A stretch of 64,000 bases of DNA, from NCBI RefSeq assembly GCF_905397275.1, contig NZ_CAJPUY010000001.1, forward strand, positions 124,001-188,000, in the 5' to 3' direction. The notes under the pieces were generated by a model. That model saw only the letters and a list, made by a program, of their open reading frames with translations. It was not told the origin of the DNA and searched no databases. The translations under genes were made by a program, and so were the position numbers. Positions 29,773-41,047 of the stretch are shown piece by piece; position 1 is the stretch's first letter; the number at the start of each line of letters is the position of its first letter. The stretch comes from Cupriavidus yeoncheonensis. Its GTDB lineage: Bacteria; Pseudomonadota; Gammaproteobacteria; Burkholderiales; Burkholderiaceae.

Positions 29773-31089
29773 ATGTCCTTTTCCCGTAGTGTGCTGAAGA
29801 TCGCCGCGCTGGCCGCCCTTGCAGGGTCCGGCAGCGCCCAGGCAGCGGTCGAGATCCAGTGGTGGCATTCCATGGAAGGCGCCTTGAACGACAAGGTGAA
29901 TGCCATTGCCGGCCAGTTCAATGCCAGCCAGTCCGACTACAAGATCGTGCCCGTCTACAAGGGCCAGTATGACGAGTCGCTGGCGGCCGGTATCGCGGCG
30001 TTCCGCTCAGGCAACGCGCCAGCCATCCTGCAGGTATTCGAAGTGGGCACGGCCACCATGATGAATGCCAAGGGCGCCATCAAGCCCGTAGCTACGGTCA
30101 TGAAGGAGGCGGGCGAGAAGTTCGACCCCAAGGCGTATATTCCCGCTGTGGCTGGCTACTACACGTCGAACAAGGGCGAGATGATGTCGTTCCCGTTCAA
30201 CAGCTCGACCACGGTGATGTACTACAACAAGGATGCATTCAAGAAGGCCGGGCTCGATCCCAACAAGCCGCCTGCAACGTGGCAGGAGGTGGCGACCGAC
30301 TCGGCCAAGCTGAAGGCAGCCGGCGTTTCGTGCGGCTATACCACTGACTGGCAATCGTGGGTGCACCTCGAGAGCTTCTCTGCCTGGCACAACACGCTCT
30401 TCGCCACGGAGAACAATGGCTTCGGCGGACCGGGCGCACGCCTGGTGTTCAACTCGCCGCTGCACGTCAAGCACATCGCCAATCTGCTCGACATGTCGCA
30501 GAAGGGCTACTTCGTCTACGGCGGTCGCAAGGACGAGCCGAAGGCCAAGTTCATCGCCGGGCAATGCGCGATGCTGACAGGCTCGTCGGCGGCGCTTGCC
30601 AATATCCGCAAGAATGCCAAGTTCGATTTCACGGTGGCGCCGCTGCCGTACGAGCAGGGCGTGCCAGGCGCACCGCAGAACACGATTATCGGCGGTGCAT
30701 CGCTGTGGGTGATGGGTGGCCGCAAGCCCGAGGAGTACAAGGGTGTGGCCAAGTTCTTCTCGTACCTGTCGCGCCCGGACGTCCAGGCGGACTGGCATCA
30801 GTCGACGGGCTACCTGCCGGTGACGGTGGCCGCCTATGAACTCACCAAGAAGTCCGGCTACTACGACAAGAACCCGGGTGCGGACGTGGCGGTCAAGCAG
30901 ATGATCGTCAAGACCACGGAGAAGTCGCGCGGTATCCGCCTGGGCAACTTCCCGCAGATCCGCAGCGTGATCGACGAAGAGCTCGAGGCAGTCTGGTCGG
31001 GCAAGAAGCAGCCCAAGGAGGCGCTTGATGCCGCCGTGGCGCGTGGCAACGAACTTCTGGAGCGTTTCCAGAAGACCGTGCGCGAGTAA
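29773..31089 (+). CDS. ugpB: sn-Glycerol-3-phosphate ABC transporter, periplasmic binding protein
   Basis: UgpB captures glycerol-3-phosphate and glycerophosphodiesters in the periplasm. The 438-residue protein has a signal peptide (cleavage likely after SAQA, residue 24) and family motifs: [10 protein letters not shown] at the mature start, [20 protein letters not shown] and [20 protein letters not shown] precedes the ATG. It is the first gene of a ugpBAECQ operon in the same order as E. coli. A large hairpin in the gap after it may stabilise the upstream message, in line with the excess of binding protein such operons make. Confidence 0.96.
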   Translation: MSFSRSVLKIAALAALAGSGSAQAAVEIQWWHSMEGALNDKVNAIAGQFNASQSDYKIVPVYKGQYDESLAAGIAAFRSGNAPAILQVFEVGTATMMNAKGAIKPVATVMKEAGEKFDPKAYIPAVAGYYTSNKGEMMSFPFNSSTTVMYYNKDAFKKAGLDPNKPPATWQEVATDSAKLKAAGVSCGYTTDWQSWVHLESFSAWHNTLFATENNGFGGPGARLVFNSPLHVKHIANLLDMSQKGYFVYGGRKDEPKAKFIAGQCAMLTGSSAALANIRKNAKFDFTVAPLPYEQGVPGAPQNTIIGGASLWVMGGRKPEEYKGVAKFFSYLSRPDVQADWHQSTGYLPVTVAAYELTKKSGYYDKNPGADVAVKQMIVKTTEKSRGIRLGNFPQIRSVIDEELEAVWSGKKQPKEALDAAVARGNELLERFQKTVRE

Positions 31090-31110
31090 TCTTCGCCGGT
31101 TCGTGTGGCG

Positions 31111-31156
31111 GGGCAAGGCTACGGCGGCCGCAACCGCGGCTGCCCGGCCTTTGCCC
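31111..31156 (+). other. Intercistronic hairpin between ugpB and ugpA
   Basis: GGGCAAGGC (31111-31119) pairs with GCCTTTGCCC (31147-31156) with one bulged base, enclosing a further GC-rich stem. No T run follows. Hairpins of this kind after binding-protein genes shield the upstream mRNA from 3' exonucleases. Confidence 0.5.
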
Positions 31157-31204
31157 GTTGTTCATGCAAGGCGGCGCCGTGGCCGCCGCGGCACGAGATG
31201 CCTT

Positions 31205-32086
31205 ATGGAAAAACGCGTTGTCTTCCGTTCATCCTGGCTGCCCTATCTGCTGGTGTTGCCGCAGATGGCGGTCACGCTGATCTTTTTCTTCCTGCCTGCC
31301 GGGCAAGCGCTGTACCAGTCGGTGTTCCAGCAAGACGCATTCGGCATCGATCTGCAATTCGTCGGGCTGGATAATTTCCGGGCGCTGGCAAATGACGGCG
31401 AATACCTGCACTCGTTGCAGGTCACCGCAGTGTTTGCGGTGGGCGTGACGCTGCTGGGTTTGTCCGTCTCATTGCTGCTGGCCTACTTCGCCGACCGCGT
31501 CGTGCGCGGCGCGACGGGGTACAAGACGCTGCTGATCTGGCCTTATGCTGTGGCGCCGGCCGTGGCAGGCGTGCTGTGGATGTTCCTCTTCAATCCTACG
31601 CTGGGCGTCGTGTCCTACGCGCTGCATGCTGCCGGCGTGAACTGGAACTTCCTGCTCAATGCCAACCAGGCCATGGTGCTGGTGGTCATCATCGCCGCGT
31701 GGAAGCAGATCAGCTACAACTTCCTGTTCTTCCTGGCGGGCTTGCAGAGCATTCCCAAGTCGCTGATCGAGGCGGCGGCGATCGATGGCGCCGGACCCTG
31801 GAGGCGCTTCTGGTCGATCGTCTTTCCGCTGCTGTCGCCGACCACTTTCTTCCTGATGGTGGTCAATGTGGTGTACGCCTTTTTCGACACCTTTGCGATC
31901 ATCGACGCAGTGACGCATGGCGGGCCGGTCAATGCCACCAATACGCTGGTGTACAAGGTCTACCACGACGGATTCCGCGGACTGGATATCGGCGGCTCGG
32001 CAGCGCAGTCAGTGGTGCTGATGGGGATCGTGATCGCGCTGACGGTCGTGCAGTTCCAGTACGTGGAACGCAAGGTGCAATACTAG
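31205..32086 (+). CDS. ugpA: sn-Glycerol-3-phosphate ABC transporter permease UgpA
   Basis: The 293-residue inner-membrane permease has six probable membrane spans and the EAA loop [15 protein letters not shown] near residue 200, which contacts the ATPase. The N-terminus [20 protein letters not shown] fits the family; the longer in-frame start at 31025 lies inside ugpB and was rejected. It pairs with UgpE to form the channel. Confidence 0.95.
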   Translation: MEKRVVFRSSWLPYLLVLPQMAVTLIFFFLPAGQALYQSVFQQDAFGIDLQFVGLDNFRALANDGEYLHSLQVTAVFAVGVTLLGLSVSLLLAYFADRVVRGATGYKTLLIWPYAVAPAVAGVLWMFLFNPTLGVVSYALHAAGVNWNFLLNANQAMVLVVIIAAWKQISYNFLFFLAGLQSIPKSLIEAAAIDGAGPWRRFWSIVFPLLSPTTFFLMVVNVVYAFFDTFAIIDAVTHGGPVNATNTLVYKVYHDGFRGLDIGGSAAQSVVLMGIVIALTVVQFQYVERKVQY

Positions 32087-32101
32087 GAGGCGGGCTGCAA
32101 G

Positions 32102-32950
32102 ATGGTGGAACGACGACCTTTGCTCGATGTACTGTCGCATTTGATGCTGCTCCTTGGCGTGGGCATCGTGGCCTTTCCGGTCTATGTGACCTTTGTCGCT
32201 TCGACGCTGACGGCGGATGAAGTGTTGCAGGCGCCCATGACGTTGCTGCCCGGTGGCCACTTGCTGGAAAACTACAGGACGGTCCTGGCGGATGGTGTCG
32301 GCAATGCGGCGTCGCCCGTGTCCACGATGATGAAGAACAGTCTCATCATGGCGCTGGGCATCGCGCTGGGCAAGATCGCAATCTCGATCATTTCCGCGTT
32401 TGCCATCGTCTATTTCCGTTTCCCGCTGCGCAAGACGTTCTTCTGGCTGATCTTCATCACGCTGATGCTGCCGGTGGAGGTCCGCATCCTGCCGACCTAC
32501 AAGGTGGTGTCCGACCTCGGCATGCTGGACACATACTTCGGCCTGACGATTCCTATCATCGCCTCGGCCACGGCCACCTTCCTGTTCCGGCAATTCTTCC
32601 TGACCATTCCCGATGAGTTGGCCGAGGCCGCGCGCATCGACGGGGCCGGACCGTTGCGCTTTTTCTGGGACGTAGTGCTGCCGCTGTCGCGCACGAGCAT
32701 CGCGGCGCTGTTTGTGATCCAGTTCATCTATGGCTGGAATCAATACCTCTGGCCACTGCTGATCACCACGCAGAAGTCGATGACGCCGGTGGTCGTAGGC
32801 GTGACGCAGATGATTTCGCGCTCGGGCGATGCCGCGACGGACTGGAACCTGGTGATGGCTACCGTGATGCTGGCCATGATCCCGCCCGCCGTGGTGGTGG
32901 TGCTGATGCAGAAGTGGTTCGTGAAGGGACTGGTCGAAACCGAGAAGTGA
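32102..32950 (+). CDS. ugpE: sn-Glycerol-3-phosphate ABC transporter permease UgpE
   Basis: The 282-residue second permease has six predicted spans and the EAA motif [15 protein letters not shown] near residue 175. A strong TAGGAGG site lies 9 bases ahead of the ATG, starting just after the ugpA stop. Confidence 0.95.
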   Translation: MVERRPLLDVLSHLMLLLGVGIVAFPVYVTFVASTLTADEVLQAPMTLLPGGHLLENYRTVLADGVGNAASPVSTMMKNSLIMALGIALGKIAISIISAFAIVYFRFPLRKTFFWLIFITLMLPVEVRILPTYKVVSDLGMLDTYFGLTIPIIASATATFLFRQFFLTIPDELAEAARIDGAGPLRFFWDVVLPLSRTSIAALFVIQFIYGWNQYLWPLLITTQKSMTPVVVGVTQMISRSGDAATDWNLVMATVMLAMIPPAVVVVLMQKWFVKGLVETEK

Positions 32951-32990
32951 GCGCGTGACCGGGTCACGCAAGCTGTACAGGAACAGGACA

Positions 32991-34097
32991 ATGGCAAAAC
33001 TGTCGCTTCGCAATGTTCAGAAGACCTATGCCGGCAACGTCAAGGTCGTGCACGGTATCGACATGGAGATCGCCGATGGCGAGTTCATCGTCATCGTGGG
33101 GCCGTCCGGCTGTGGCAAGTCGACGCTGCTGCGCATGGTGGCGGGGCTGGAGACCATTACCGGTGGCGACATCCATATCGGTGACAGGATCGTCAACCAG
33201 CTGGAGCCGGCGGAGCGGGATATCGCCATGGTGTTCCAGAACTACGCGCTGTACCCGCATATGACCGTGTACGACAACATGGCATACGGGCTGAAGATAC
33301 GCGGCATGGCCAGGGCCGAGATCGAGCAGCGCGTCAGGCACGCGGCGGGCATCCTGGAGCTGGCGCCGCTGCTGGAGCGCAGGCCCCGGCAGCTGTCCGG
33401 CGGACAGCGGCAGCGCGTGGCGATGGGGCGTGCCATCGTGCGCGAGCCATCGGTGTTCCTGTTCGACGAGCCGCTGTCGAACCTCGATGCCAAGCTGCGC
33501 GTGCAGATGCGCCTGGAGCTCAAGGAGCTGCATCGGCGCCTGGGAACCACCAGCCTGTACGTGACGCATGACCAGGTGGAGGCCATGACGCTGGCGGACC
33601 GCATGATGGTGCTCAACGGCGGCCGCGTGGAGCAGATCGGCACGCCGCTCGAGGTCTATACCCGCCCGGCGAGCACCTTCGTGGCCGGCTTCATCGGTTC
33701 GCCGCCGATGAACCTGGTTCCGGTCGTGCGCAACGGCGAGGCCGGCGGTGCGGACGGGGCGCAGATGCGGGTCGTCGGCAAGGAGGGCAATGCCAGCGGC
33801 GCAACACTGGGTCACCTGCCCATGGGGCTGCATCTGCCTGCGGAGGCGCTGCTGGGCCTGCGGCCCGAGCACATCGAGCCCTGTGCCGTGCATGAGGCGA
33901 TTGCCGAAGTGGACGTGCGCGTGGTCGAGGCGCTGGGCGCCGACTCCTTTGCTTATGGCTCGCTGGGCGGCCAGCCCATCGTCGTGCGTCTGGACAGCCA
34001 TGCGCGGGTGCGCGCCGGTGACAAGCTGCCGGTGACGTCGTCGGCAGACCATCTGCATTTCTTCGACTCGCAGTCGGGCAAGCGCATCGAGGCCTGA
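32991..34097 (+). CDS. ugpC: sn-Glycerol-3-phosphate ABC transporter ATP-binding protein
   Basis: The 368-residue ATPase energises UgpAE. Walker [10 protein letters not shown] spans 37-45, followed by the Q loop, the signature LSGGQRQR, Walker B VFLFDEP and the H-loop THD. A C-terminal regulatory (TOBE/OB) domain of the MalK type occupies about 240-368 and is where phosphate and PII-like control acts in related proteins. The ATG at 32991 has a CAGGAACAGG site. Confidence 0.95.
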   Translation: MAKLSLRNVQKTYAGNVKVVHGIDMEIADGEFIVIVGPSGCGKSTLLRMVAGLETITGGDIHIGDRIVNQLEPAERDIAMVFQNYALYPHMTVYDNMAYGLKIRGMARAEIEQRVRHAAGILELAPLLERRPRQLSGGQRQRVAMGRAIVREPSVFLFDEPLSNLDAKLRVQMRLELKELHRRLGTTSLYVTHDQVEAMTLADRMMVLNGGRVEQIGTPLEVYTRPASTFVAGFIGSPPMNLVPVVRNGEAGGADGAQMRVVGKEGNASGATLGHLPMGLHLPAEALLGLRPEHIEPCAVHEAIAEVDVRVVEALGADSFAYGSLGGQPIVVRLDSHARVRAGDKLPVTSSADHLHFFDSQSGKRIEA

Positions 34098-34099
34098 GC

Positions 34100-34867
34100 A
34101 TGAACGCACCCAAATCTCCAGCAGTCACGGCGGCCAACTGGCCATACCCGCGCTTCATCGCCCATCGTGGCGCCGGCAAGCTCGCGCCGGAAAATACACT
34201 GGCGGCATTTCGCCTCGGAGCATCGTTCGGCTACCGCATGTTCGAGTTCGATGTGAAGCTCAGTGCGGACGGCAAGCCGATCCTGATGCACGATGCCACG
34301 CTGGACCGGACGACCTCCGGTGCCGGCCGCGTCGACGGGCTGACCTTGGGCGAGCTGGCGCAGCTCGACGCCGGTGCCTGGCACAGCCCGGGCTACGCCG
34401 GCGAGGCGGTTGCGACGCTGGCCGCCATTGCGCGCTATACGCAAGCCAACGGGTTGCACAGCAATATCGAGATCAAGCCGGTGCCGGGGCGGGAAGCGCA
34501 GACCGGCGCCGCGGTCGCGCTGGATGCTCAGGTCCTGTGGCGCGATGCCGCGGTACCGCCGCTGCTCTCGTCATTCTCTGAGGAGGCTCTGGCCGCGGCG
34601 CGCCAGGCCGTTCCCGACCTGCCGCGCGCGCTGCTGGTTGACGCGTTGCCGGTTGACTGGCTTGAGCGTGCCCGGGCGCTCGGCTGCGTGGCGCTGGACG
34701 CCAATTACCGCGTCCTGGACGCGCAGCTTATCGCCGCGGCGCATGCCGCCGGACTGAGGGTCCTGAGCTACACGGTCAATGATCCCGAACGTGCCGCACA
34801 ACTGCTCGGGTGGGGGCTGGATGGACTGATCACGGACGGTATCGATGTCATCGCGCCGGTCGAATGA
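34100..34867 (+). CDS. ugpQ: Glycerophosphodiester phosphodiesterase, cytosolic
   Basis: UgpQ splits glycerophosphodiesters brought in by UgpBAEC into an alcohol and glycerol-3-phosphate. The 255-residue TIM-barrel protein has the GDPD motifs HRGAGKLAPENT (catalytic His about residue 22), FEFDVKLSADG (metal-binding Glu and Asp) and HDATLDRTT (second His). No signal peptide is present. The ATG is 2 bases after the ugpC stop, implying coupling. Confidence 0.95.
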   Translation: MNAPKSPAVTAANWPYPRFIAHRGAGKLAPENTLAAFRLGASFGYRMFEFDVKLSADGKPILMHDATLDRTTSGAGRVDGLTLGELAQLDAGAWHSPGYAGEAVATLAAIARYTQANGLHSNIEIKPVPGREAQTGAAVALDAQVLWRDAAVPPLLSSFSEEALAAARQAVPDLPRALLVDALPVDWLERARALGCVALDANYRVLDAQLIAAAHAAGLRVLSYTVNDPERAAQLLGWGLDGLITDGIDVIAPVE

Positions 34868-35177
34868 TTATTGCGGATATGTTGTTTGCGAAGCGAATTG
34901 ATGCATTGCGCAATTCCGCATCGCGAAAAGTCCACATTGCGTATAAGCAAACATGCTATTCTTACGCCCGTGAAGACTTAGGTCCTTCCCCGCACAACTT
35001 GCCCTTTCGGGCCTTGTGACGGCACTTTCACTCCGGCGCCCTCGTGGTGCCGTTTGTCCAAGGGCCGTCCGTTGGGCTCCCAAGAGTTGTTTGCAATCCG
35101 CTAACCGGTCAAGCCGTGTCGCGGAAGGTTGAATAACCCGCTGAACTCCGGCATTCCCGGAGAATAGTGAGCGTCCC
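34868..35177. other. Gene-free region between ugpQ and odhA
   Basis: These 310 bases must hold the odh promoter and a leader. The left part is AT-rich (34868-34970), the likely promoter zone, with TGCTATTCT near 34954-34962 as a possible extended -10 but no clear -35. A short hairpin, CTCCGG-cattc-CCGGAG (35146-35162), overlaps a GGAG that could serve as part of the odhA ribosome-binding site. I see no ugp terminator and no small gene. Confidence 0.5.
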
Positions 35178-38030
35178 ATGATGCAACAGTATCAGAGCAA
35201 TTCGTATCTCTTCGGCGGCAACGCCCCGTACGTTGAAGAGCTGTACGAAGCCTATCTCCAGAACCCGACTTCGGTTCCCGACAACTGGCGCGCGTATTTC
35301 GACGCGATGCAGAATGTCCCCGCCGTGGACGGTTCCAATTCGCGTGACGTTCCGCACGCTCCCATCGTCGCCTCGTTTGCCGAGCGCGCCAAAGCTGGCC
35401 CCATCAAGACCATTGTTGCCTCGGCCGATTCCGACATGGGCCGCAAGCGCGTCGCTGCCACCCAGCTGATCGCCGCCTACCGCAACATCGGTACCCATTG
35501 GGCCGACCTGGACCCGCTCAAGCGCCAGGAGCGTCCGCCCCTGCCGGATCTGGACCCGGCTTTCTACGGCTTCTCCGAAGCTGATCTCGACATCGTCTTC
35601 AATGCCAGCAACACCTATTTTGGCAAGGAGTCGATGAGCCTGCGCGAGTTGCTGAACAACCTGCGCGAAACCTACTGCGGCACCATCGGCGCCGAATTCA
35701 TGTACGTGAGCGACCAGGCGCAGAAGCGCTGGTGGCAGGAGCGCCTGGAATCCACGCGTTCCAAGCCGGTCTTCACGCTGGAAAAGAAGAAGCACATCCT
35801 CGACCGCCTGACGGCGGCCGAAGGCCTGGAGCGCTTCCTCCACACCAAGTACGTTGGCCAGAAGCGCTTCTCGCTGGAAGGTGGCGAAAGCTTCATCGCC
35901 GCGATGGACGAGCTGATCCAGGAAGCGGGCAGCAAGGGTGTGCAGGAAATCGTGATCGGCATGGCCCACCGCGGCCGCCTGAACGTGCTGGTCAATACGC
36001 TGGGCAAGATGCCGGCTGACCTGTTCGCCGAATTCGAAGGCAAGCACGTCGATGACCTGCCGGCCGGTGACGTCAAGTACCACAAGGGCTTCTCGAGCGA
36101 TGTCTCGACCCCCGGCGGCCCGGTTCACCTGTCGCTCGCATTCAACCCGTCGCACCTGGAAATCGTCAACCCGGTGGTGGAAGGCTCGTCCAAGGCGCGC
36201 CAGGAACGCCGCGGCGACGCCGGCCACAAGGAAGTGCTGCCGGTGCAGGTGCACGGCGACGCGGCCTTTGCCGGCCAGGGCGTGGTCATGGAAACGCTGA
36301 ACCTCGCGCAGACCCGCGGCTACGGCACGGGCGGCTCGATGCACATCGTGATCAACAACCAGATCGGCTTCACCACTTCCGATCCGCGCGACGCCCGTTC
36401 GACGCTGTACTGCACGGACGTGGTCAAGATGATCGAGGCGCCGGTGCTGCACGTGAACGGCGACGATCCCGAAGCCGTGGTGTACGCCATGCAGCTGGCT
36501 GTGGACTTCCGCATGGAGTTCAACAAGGATGTCGTGGTCGACATCATCTGCTTCCGCAAGCTGGGCCACAACGAGCAGGACACTCCGGCTGTCACGCAGC
36601 CGCTGATGTACAAGAAGATCGGCCAGCATCCGGGCACGCGCAAGCTGTACGCCGACAAGCTGGTTGCGCAGAACCTGGTCCCGGCCGAGTTCGGCGACGA
36701 GAAGGTCAAGGAATACCGCGCCGCAATGGACGCCGGCAAGCACACCGCCGACCCGGTCCTGTCGAACTTCAAGAACAAGTTCGCCGTCGACTGGATGCCG
36801 TTCCTGAACCGCAAGTGGACCGACGCCGCCGACACTGCCGTGCCGGTGACTGAACTGAAGCGCCTGGCCGAACGCATCACCACCACGCCTGAAACGCTGA
36901 AGCTGCACCCGTTGGTGGAGAAGGTCGTCAAGGACCGCGCCAATATGGGTCGGGGCGAACAGCCGCTGGACTGGGGCATGGGTGAGCACCTGGCCTTCGC
37001 TTCGCTGGTGTCGTCGGGCTATCCGGTGCGTATCACCGGCCAGGACGCCGGTCGCGGCACCTTCACCCACCGTCACGCCGTGCTGCACGACCAGGCCCGT
37101 GAACGCTGGGACGCCGGCTCGTATGTGCCGCTGCAGAACGTGTCCGAAAACCAGGCACCGTTCACGGTGATCGACTCGGTGCTGTCGGAAGAAGCCGTGC
37201 TCGGCTTCGAATACGGCTACTCGGCCGCAGAGCCAAACGCGATGGTGATCTGGGAAGCCCAGTTCGGCGACTTCGTCAACGGCGCCCAGGTGGTGATCGA
37301 CCAGTTCATCTCGTCGGGTGAAGTGAAGTGGGGCCGTGCCTCGGGCCTGACCCTGATGCTGCCGCACGGCTACGAAGGCCAGGGTCCGGAACACAGCTCG
37401 GCCCGTATCGAGCGTTTCCTGCAGCTCTGCGCGGACCACAATATGCAGGTCTGCCAGCCGACCACGCCGGCACAGATCTTCCACCTGCTGCGCCGCCAGA
37501 TGATCCGTCTGTTCCGCAAGCCGCTGGTGATCATGACGCCGAAGTCGCTGCTGCGTAACAAGGAAGCCGTCTCGCCGCTGTCCGACCTGGCCAAGGGTCA
37601 CTTCGAAACGGTCATCCCCGACCACGAAGAACTGAACGCCAGCAAGGTCAAGCGCGTGATCATGTGCTCGGGCAAGGTCTACTACGACCTGGTCAACACG
37701 CGCAAGGAACGCGAGGCGAATGACGCCGCCGTCATCCGCCTGGAGCAGCTGTATCCGTTCCCGCACAAGGCAGTTGCTGCGGAACTCAAGAAGTACCCGA
37801 ACGCCACCGAAATCGTGTGGTGCCAGGACGAGCCGCAGAACCAGGGGGCCTGGTTCTTCGTGCAGCACTACATCATGGAAAACATGACGGATGGCCAGAA
37901 GCTCGGTTATGCCGGTCGTCCCGCTTCCGCTTCGCCGGCAGTGGGCTACTACGCAAAGCACAACGAGCAACAGAAGGCGCTGCTGGACGCTGCTTTCGCC
38001 AAGCTCAAGGGCTTTGTCCTGACCAAGTAA
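35178..38030 (+). CDS. sucA: 2-Oxoglutarate dehydrogenase E1 component
   Basis: E1 decarboxylates 2-oxoglutarate with thiamine diphosphate and passes the succinyl group to E2 in the TCA cycle. The 950 residues match the family. The N-terminal segment with [13 protein letters not shown] docks E2, [10 protein letters not shown] and GDAAFAGQG lie in the cofactor region, and the pyrimidine-binding C-terminal half has [22 protein letters not shown]. In Cupriavidus this gene is called odhA. Codon use is strongly biased, as expected for high expression. Confidence 0.98.
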   Translation: MMQQYQSNSYLFGGNAPYVEELYEAYLQNPTSVPDNWRAYFDAMQNVPAVDGSNSRDVPHAPIVASFAERAKAGPIKTIVASADSDMGRKRVAATQLIAAYRNIGTHWADLDPLKRQERPPLPDLDPAFYGFSEADLDIVFNASNTYFGKESMSLRELLNNLRETYCGTIGAEFMYVSDQAQKRWWQERLESTRSKPVFTLEKKKHILDRLTAAEGLERFLHTKYVGQKRFSLEGGESFIAAMDELIQEAGSKGVQEIVIGMAHRGRLNVLVNTLGKMPADLFAEFEGKHVDDLPAGDVKYHKGFSSDVSTPGGPVHLSLAFNPSHLEIVNPVVEGSSKARQERRGDAGHKEVLPVQVHGDAAFAGQGVVMETLNLAQTRGYGTGGSMHIVINNQIGFTTSDPRDARSTLYCTDVVKMIEAPVLHVNGDDPEAVVYAMQLAVDFRMEFNKDVVVDIICFRKLGHNEQDTPAVTQPLMYKKIGQHPGTRKLYADKLVAQNLVPAEFGDEKVKEYRAAMDAGKHTADPVLSNFKNKFAVDWMPFLNRKWTDAADTAVPVTELKRLAERITTTPETLKLHPLVEKVVKDRANMGRGEQPLDWGMGEHLAFASLVSSGYPVRITGQDAGRGTFTHRHAVLHDQARERWDAGSYVPLQNVSENQAPFTVIDSVLSEEAVLGFEYGYSAAEPNAMVIWEAQFGDFVNGAQVVIDQFISSGEVKWGRASGLTLMLPHGYEGQGPEHSSARIERFLQLCADHNMQVCQPTTPAQIFHLLRRQMIRLFRKPLVIMTPKSLLRNKEAVSPLSDLAKGHFETVIPDHEELNASKVKRVIMCSGKVYYDLVNTRKEREANDAAVIRLEQLYPFPHKAVAAELKKYPNATEIVWCQDEPQNQGAWFFVQHYIMENMTDGQKLGYAGRPASASPAVGYYAKHNEQQKALLDAAFAKLKGFVLTK

Positions 38031-38116
38031 TTGTGGCAGCACGGCGGCGCTCGCAGGTGACCGCCGTGTCTTTCCTGCCTGAAGAACAAAACGCATACAT
38101 CGAGGAATTCACAACC

Positions 38117-39373
38117 ATGGCTATTGTTGACGTCAAGGTTCCGCAACTGTCCGAATCGGTCGCCGAAGCGACCATGCTGAACTGGAAGAAGAAGCCTGGC
38201 GAAGCTGTCGCTCAGGACGAGATCCTGATCGAGATCGAGACCGACAAGGTCGTGCTCGAAGTGCCGGCCCCGTCCGCCGGCGTGCTGTCGCAGATCATCA
38301 AGAACGACGGCGACACCGTCGTGGCCGAAGAGATCATCGCCAAGATCGATACCGAAGCCACTGCTGGCGCGACGGCTCCCGCAGCCGCCGCTCCGGCGCC
38401 TGCCGCGGCCGCACCGGCTCCTGCAGCCGCCGCCGCAACGGCCAACCCCGGCGCCGTCGCCATGCCTTCGGCTGCAAAGCTGATGGCCGAAGGCGGCCTG
38501 TCGGCCAGCCAGGTTGCCGGTACCGGCAAGGATGGCCGCATCACCAAGGGCGACGTGCTGGGTGCCGCCGCTGCGCCCGCGCCGGCCGCCAAGGCTGCCC
38601 CGGCTCCCGCTGCCGCCGCCAAGCCGGCCCTGCAGCAAGTCGCCGCCAACGTGGACTTCGCCACACTGGGCGACCGCCCGGAAGAACGCGTGCCGATGAG
38701 CCGCCTGCGCGCACGTATCGCCGAGCGCCTGCTGCAGTCGCAAGCCACCAACGCCATCCTCACCACGTTCAATGAAGTGAACATGAAGCCGGTGATGGAC
38801 CTGCGCAACAAGTACAAGGACCGCTTCGAGAAGGAACACGGCGTGAAGCTGGGCTTCATGTCGTTCTTCGTCAAGGCCGCGGTCCACGCGCTGAAGAAGT
38901 TCCCGCTGATCAACGCCTCGATCGACGGCAACGACATCGTCTACCACGGCTACTTCGACATCGGCATCGCCGTGGGCTCGCCGCGTGGCCTGGTGGTGCC
39001 CATCCTGCGCAATGCCGACCAGATGACCCTGGCCGACATCGAGAAGAAGATTGCCGAGTTCGGCGTCAAGGCCCGTGACGGCAAGCTGTCGCTGGAAGAA
39101 CTCACCGGCGGTACCTTCTCGATCTCGAACGGCGGCGTGTTCGGCTCGATGCTGTCGACCCCGATCATCAACCCGCCGCAATCGGCCATCCTGGGCGTGC
39201 ACGCGACCAAGGACCGCCCGGTGGTGGAAGACGGCCAGATCGTGATCCGCCCGATGAACTACCTGGCCATGTCCTACGACCACCGCATCATCGACGGCCG
39301 CGAAGCCGTGCTGGGCCTGGTCGCCATGAAGGACGCGCTGGAAGATCCGGCCCGCCTGCTGCTGGACCTGTAA
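38117..39373 (+). CDS. sucB: 2-Oxoglutarate dehydrogenase E2, dihydrolipoamide succinyltransferase
   Basis: The 418-residue E2 core carries the lipoyl arm that transfers succinyl to CoA. The lipoyl domain (1-80) has the modified lysine K44 in ETDKVVLEV. An Ala/Pro linker, the E1/E3-binding domain ([23 protein letters not shown], about 115-150), a second Ala/Pro linker and the catalytic domain with [13 protein letters not shown] follow. It starts 86 bases after odhA. Named odhB in Cupriavidus. Confidence 0.97.
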   Translation: MAIVDVKVPQLSESVAEATMLNWKKKPGEAVAQDEILIEIETDKVVLEVPAPSAGVLSQIIKNDGDTVVAEEIIAKIDTEATAGATAPAAAAPAPAAAAPAPAAAAATANPGAVAMPSAAKLMAEGGLSASQVAGTGKDGRITKGDVLGAAAAPAPAAKAAPAPAAAAKPALQQVAANVDFATLGDRPEERVPMSRLRARIAERLLQSQATNAILTTFNEVNMKPVMDLRNKYKDRFEKEHGVKLGFMSFFVKAAVHALKKFPLINASIDGNDIVYHGYFDIGIAVGSPRGLVVPILRNADQMTLADIEKKIAEFGVKARDGKLSLEELTGGTFSISNGGVFGSMLSTPIINPPQSAILGVHATKDRPVVEDGQIVIRPMNYLAMSYDHRIIDGREAVLGLVAMKDALEDPARLLLDL

Positions 39374-39470
39374 GAACCGGTCCCCCCGCGCGCCTGGCGC
39401 GCGGGGTGCGCTCCCCGTGTTGACGGCGCGCCCGGCACATGCTGCCGCCGGCGCCCACAAAGGAATTTCC

Positions 39471-40895
39471 ATGAGCAAACAATTCGACGTGCTGGTGATC
39501 GGCGCCGGCCCCGGCGGCTATATCGCCGCCATCCGCGCTGGTCAGCTCGGCCTGAACGTGGCCTGCTGCGAAGGCAACGCCTACGACGACCCCAAGAACG
39601 AAACGCGCCTGGGCGGCACCTGCCTGAACGTGGGTTGCATTCCCTCGAAGGCGCTGCTGGCCTCCTCGGAAGAATTCGAGAACGTCCAGCATCACCTGGC
39701 CGACCACGGCATCACCGTGGGCGACGTCAAGGTCGACGTTGCCAAGATGCTCAAGCGCAAGGACGATATCGTCGGCAAGATGACCAAGGGCATCGAGTTC
39801 CTGTTCCGCAAGAACAAGGTCACGCTGCTCAAGGGCTACGGCAAGTTCGTCGGCAAGACCGCCGAGGGCTTCCAGGTCGAGATCGCCGGTGAAGTCGTGA
39901 CCGCCAAGCAGGTCATCATCGCTACCGGTTCCAAGGCTCGCCACCTGCCGGGCATCAAGGTCGACAACGACCTCGTCAGCGATAACGAGGGTGCGCTCAA
40001 GTTCCCCACCGTGCCGAAGAAGCTGGGCGTGATCGGTGCCGGCGTGATCGGCCTCGAGCTGGGCTCGGTATGGCGCCGCCTCGGTGCCGAGGTGACCGTG
40101 CTGGAAGCGCTGCCCGCTTTCCTGGGCGCCGCCGACGAAGGCGTGGCCAAGGAAGCCCAGAAGCAGCTGACCAAGCAGGGCCTGAAGTTCAGCCTGGGCG
40201 TGAACGTGAACGAAGTCACGACCGGCAAGAACGGCGTGACCGTCAAGTACACCGACAAGGACGGCGCTGCCCAGACCCTGGAAGTCGACCGCCTGATCGT
40301 GTCGGTCGGCCGCGTGCCCAACACCGACAACCTGGGCCTTGACGCTGTCGGCCTGGCCGCCGACCAGCGCGGCTTCATCGAGGTGGACGACCACTGCGCC
40401 ACCAAGGTGCCTGGCCTGTGGGCGATCGGCGACGTGGTGCGCGGCCCGATGCTCGCGCACAAGGCCGAGGACGAAGGCGTGGCCGTGGCCGAGCGCATCG
40501 CCGGCCAGAAGCCGCACATCGACTACAACTGCGTTCCGTGGGTGATCTACACCTTCCCGGAAATCGCATGGGTCGGCAAGACCGAAGCCCAGCTCAAGGC
40601 CGAAGGCCGCGAGTTCAAGGCCGGCCAGTTCCCGTTCATGGCCAACGGCCGTGCGCTGGGCATGGGCCATCCGGAAGGCTTCGTCAAGATGCTGGCCGAC
40701 GCCAAGACCGACGAGATCCTGGGCGTGCACATCGTGGCTGCCAATGCATCGGACCTGATTGCCGAAGCCGTCGTGGCGATGGAGTTCAAGGCCGCGAGCG
40801 AAGATATCGGCCGTGTCTGCCATCCGCACCCGTCGATGTCGGAAGTCATGCGCGAAGCCGCGCTGGCCGTCGACAAGCGTCAGCTCAACATGTAA
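39471..40895 (+). CDS. lpdA: Dihydrolipoamide dehydrogenase (E3)
   Basis: E3 reoxidises dihydrolipoamide and makes NADH. The 474-residue flavoprotein has an FAD-binding GAGPGGY, the redox disulfide C51-x4-C56 in [13 protein letters not shown], an NAD-binding [13 protein letters not shown] and the active-site His in [17 protein letters not shown] precedes the ATG. As the third gene of the odh operon (odhL in Cupriavidus) it is probably dedicated to this complex. Confidence 0.97.
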   Translation: MSKQFDVLVIGAGPGGYIAAIRAGQLGLNVACCEGNAYDDPKNETRLGGTCLNVGCIPSKALLASSEEFENVQHHLADHGITVGDVKVDVAKMLKRKDDIVGKMTKGIEFLFRKNKVTLLKGYGKFVGKTAEGFQVEIAGEVVTAKQVIIATGSKARHLPGIKVDNDLVSDNEGALKFPTVPKKLGVIGAGVIGLELGSVWRRLGAEVTVLEALPAFLGAADEGVAKEAQKQLTKQGLKFSLGVNVNEVTTGKNGVTVKYTDKDGAAQTLEVDRLIVSVGRVPNTDNLGLDAVGLAADQRGFIEVDDHCATKVPGLWAIGDVVRGPMLAHKAEDEGVAVAERIAGQKPHIDYNCVPWVIYTFPEIAWVGKTEAQLKAEGREFKAGQFPFMANGRALGMGHPEGFVKMLADAKTDEILGVHIVAANASDLIAEAVVAMEFKAASEDIGRVCHPHPSMSEVMREAALAVDKRQLNM

Positions 40896-40923
40896 GGCAT
40901 CTGTCCGCATTTGCCTGAGCACC

Positions 40924-40953
40924 GGCGCGCCGCAACAGCGGCGCGCCGTTTTC
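40924..40953 (+). terminator. Terminator of the odh operon
   Basis: A perfect 10-bp GC stem, GGCGCGCCGC/GCGGCGCGCC, closes on AACA and is followed by GTTTTC. Confidence 0.85.
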
Positions 40954-41047
40954 ACTTGCAAACCATGCCGGATCCAATCGATTCCGGGCATGGCCGAGGA
41001 GGGTGCGGCCGCACTTTCCGCGCGCAGTCCAGAACGAAACAGCCAGC

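Noticed and set aside
35109-38096. A 995-codon minus-strand frame spanning all of odhA
   Set aside because: Also a composition shadow of a strongly codon-biased gene; no family resemblance and no start signals.
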